Source: Streptosporangium amethystogenes
GTDB lineage: Bacteria; Actinomycetota; Actinomycetes; Streptosporangiales; Streptosporangiaceae
Assembly: GCF_000721075.1 (NCBI RefSeq)
Contig: NZ_JOEQ01000082.1
Location: 1-6,452, forward strand
Length of the DNA: 6,452 nt
Direction: 5' to 3'
Below are positions 5,352-6,452 of this stretch, piece by piece (within the stretch, counting starts at the first letter, position 1; each line of letters opens with the position of its first letter). The notes under the pieces are model-generated. The model saw only the letters and a list, made by a program, of their open reading frames with translations, was not told the DNA's origin and searched no databases. The position numbers and the translations under genes were made by a program.

Positions 5352-6452
5352 ATGGCAAGAAAACGCAAGGCCGAAGGCCAGGCGGGGGTGCGCTTCGACG
5401 ACTCGATCACCCGCCAGCGGGTCAAGCGGGGAACGTTGCGGCGGATCGTCCCGTACGCCACGAGGTATCGGGGGCCTATGGCCCTGCTGATGCTGGCCAC
5501 GGTAACCGTGGCCGCCATCACAGCGTCGAGCCCGCTGATCCTCAAGTTCATCATCGACGAGGGCATCCTGCCCGGGCGCCTTGACATACTCCTGTGGCTG
5601 TGCGGGGTCATGGTCGCAGTGACCCTGCTCGAAGGGGCGGCCATGTACCTGCACGCCTGGGCCTCGGGGCGGATCGGCGAGGGAGTGGTCTACGACCTGC
5701 GCACCACGGTGTTCACGCATGTGCAGAGGCAGTCTCTGGCGTTCTTCACCCGCACGCAGACCGGGTCACTCGTCAGCAGGTTCAACAACGACGTCATCGG
5801 GGCCAGGGAAGCCCTGACAAGCCTGCTCTCCCAGGCGACGTCCACCGTTCTCACCCTGATCCTCGTGCTCACCGCGATGTTCTACCTGTCCTGGCAGATC
5901 ACCCTCGTGGCTCTCCTCATCATCCCGTTCTTCCTCCTGCCGACGCGTCTCATCGCGAGCAGGTTGCAGCGGCTCACCAGGGAGCGGATGCGGCTGGAGG
6001 CCGAGATGGGCTCGATGGCGAACGAGCGGTTCAACGTGGCCGGTGCCATGCTCGCCAAGCTCTACGGCCGCCCGGAGGACGAGTCCGGCCTGTTCGCCGG
6101 CAAGGCGGGCCGGGTCCGCGACATCGACGGCACGCTGGAACTCGGGACCCTGGTGGCCATGGTCGCCCTGCTGATGCGGCTCTACGACCCGATCGACCAG
6201 CTGTCGATGTTGCAGACGACGGCGGTGACCACCCTGGTCAGCTTCGACAGGGTCTTCGAGGTCCTGGACCTGAAGCCGCTCGTCTCCGCGCGGGCCGCCA
6301 CCGGGGAGCCGGACGACCTTCGGACCGCCGGCGTCCCGGAGATCGAGTTCGACCGGGTCTGTTTCCGCTACCCGAGCGCCGATGAGGTCTCTCTCGCCTC
6401 GCTGGAGTCCATCGCCCACCGCCGGCCCGAGCAGGCCGACGACACCTGGACC
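5352..6452 (+). CDS. ABC exporter (permease-ATPase half-transporter), 3'-truncated, lacking TM5
   Basis: The frame is open to the window edge, 367 codons with no stop. It is paralogous to the left exporter: about two thirds of residues are identical over the N-terminal half by eye. Segments: RQRVKRGTLRRIVPYATR entry, TM1 about 42-66, TM2 about 76-102, coupling region RIGEGVVYDLRTTVFTHVQ, TM3 about 160-178, TM4 about 180-203, TM6 about 260-285, then the start of the ATPase domain (EIEFDRVCFRYPSADE). Walker A and later motifs lie beyond the edge. After Asp257 the left copy has 35 further codons (LVAIRVIYGRLLMILL onward, through TM5) that are absent here, an in-frame loss of 105 nt. A type I exporter without TM5 should not fold normally, so this copy is either broken or misassembled. 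As a half-transporter it would work as a dimer, possibly with the paralog. Likely role: self-resistance or product export. Confidence 0.82.
   Translation, partial: MARKRKAEGQAGVRFDDSITRQRVKRGTLRRIVPYATRYRGPMALLMLATVTVAAITASSPLILKFIIDEGILPGRLDILLWLCGVMVAVTLLEGAAMYLHAWASGRIGEGVVYDLRTTVFTHVQRQSLAFFTRTQTGSLVSRFNNDVIGAREALTSLLSQATSTVLTLILVLTAMFYLSWQITLVALLIIPFFLLPTRLIASRLQRLTRERMRLEAEMGSMANERFNVAGAMLAKLYGRPEDESGLFAGKAGRVRDIDGTLELGTLVAMVALLMRLYDPIDQLSMLQTTAVTTLVSFDRVFEVLDLKPLVSARAATGEPDDLRTAGVPEIEFDRVCFRYPSADEVSLASLESIAHRRPEQADDTWT
6024..6122. repeat. Internal 99-nt inverted match, right copy
   Basis: Exact reverse complement of 448-546. It encodes ERFNVAGAMLAKLYGRPEDE through GRVRD. Its 3' edge is the junction of the 105-nt in-frame deletion of the right exporter. 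Confidence 0.95.
6354..6452. repeat. Terminal inverted repeat, right arm
   Basis: Exact reverse complement of 1-99. Both exporter genes run out at the same codon, DDTWT. Confidence 0.95.

Noticed and set aside
34..6419. Two matching frames, 34-570 (+) and 5766-6419 (-), both starting MGDGLQRGERDLIG
   Set aside because: They are antisense shadows of the two exporter paralogs; the shared start comes from the terminal inverted repeat.
1..6452. Composite transposon or insertion element, suggested by the inverted ends
   Set aside because: The ends lie inside exporter coding sequence, there is no transposase or target duplication, and the 99-nt length fits assembly overlap.

Overview
The window looks like part of a natural-product gene cluster from a high-GC actinomycete, most likely Streptomyces or a close relative. 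Codons mostly end in G or C, the Shine-Dalgarno sites are GC-rich, and TTA leucine codons are rare but occur in the pathway regulator and in the hydrolase. The genes that can be supported are an MbtH-like protein (a partner of nonribosomal peptide synthetases), a StrR/NovG-type pathway activator with a ParB-like domain, an alpha/beta hydrolase, and two paralogous ABC exporters that run off the two ends in opposite directions. No synthetase or precursor gene lies inside the window, so the product cannot be named.

Layout, left to right. 1-1106 (-): ABC exporter, frameshifted by a 118-nt loss and cut by the window edge. 1136-1936 (-): alpha/beta hydrolase, just upstream of that exporter on the same strand. 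1937-2406: divergent control region with a textbook StrR-type operator (2178-2206), a candidate promoter (2248-2278) and a GC hairpin (2010-2036). 2407-2619 (+): mbtH. 2620-3099: convergent gap with a strong hairpin (2830-2866) and a 56-bp tandem duplication that reaches into the end of the next gene. 3100-4194 (-): StrR-like activator, carrying a second, perfect StrR-type operator inside its own coding sequence (3670-3698). 4195-5351: about 1.16 kb with no recognised gene, only a dyad next to the regulator start and some stem-loops. 5352-6452 (+): second ABC exporter, missing 35 codons around TM5 and cut by the window edge.

How the parts fit (inference): the activator probably binds the operator in the hydrolase/mbtH control region and so drives synthetase-partner, hydrolase and export functions together. 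The TTA codons would make the regulator depend on bldA.

Structure warning: the first and last 99 bases are exact reverse complements, and a second inverted match of exactly 99 nt (448-546 / 6024-6122) lies at the edges of both exporter deletions. Two maximal matches of the same odd length suggest a whole contig from a k=99 de Bruijn assembly. If the paths through the internal 99-mer are exchanged, one exporter becomes a continuous reading frame with neither deletion. The exporter lesions should therefore not be taken as biological without read-level checks.
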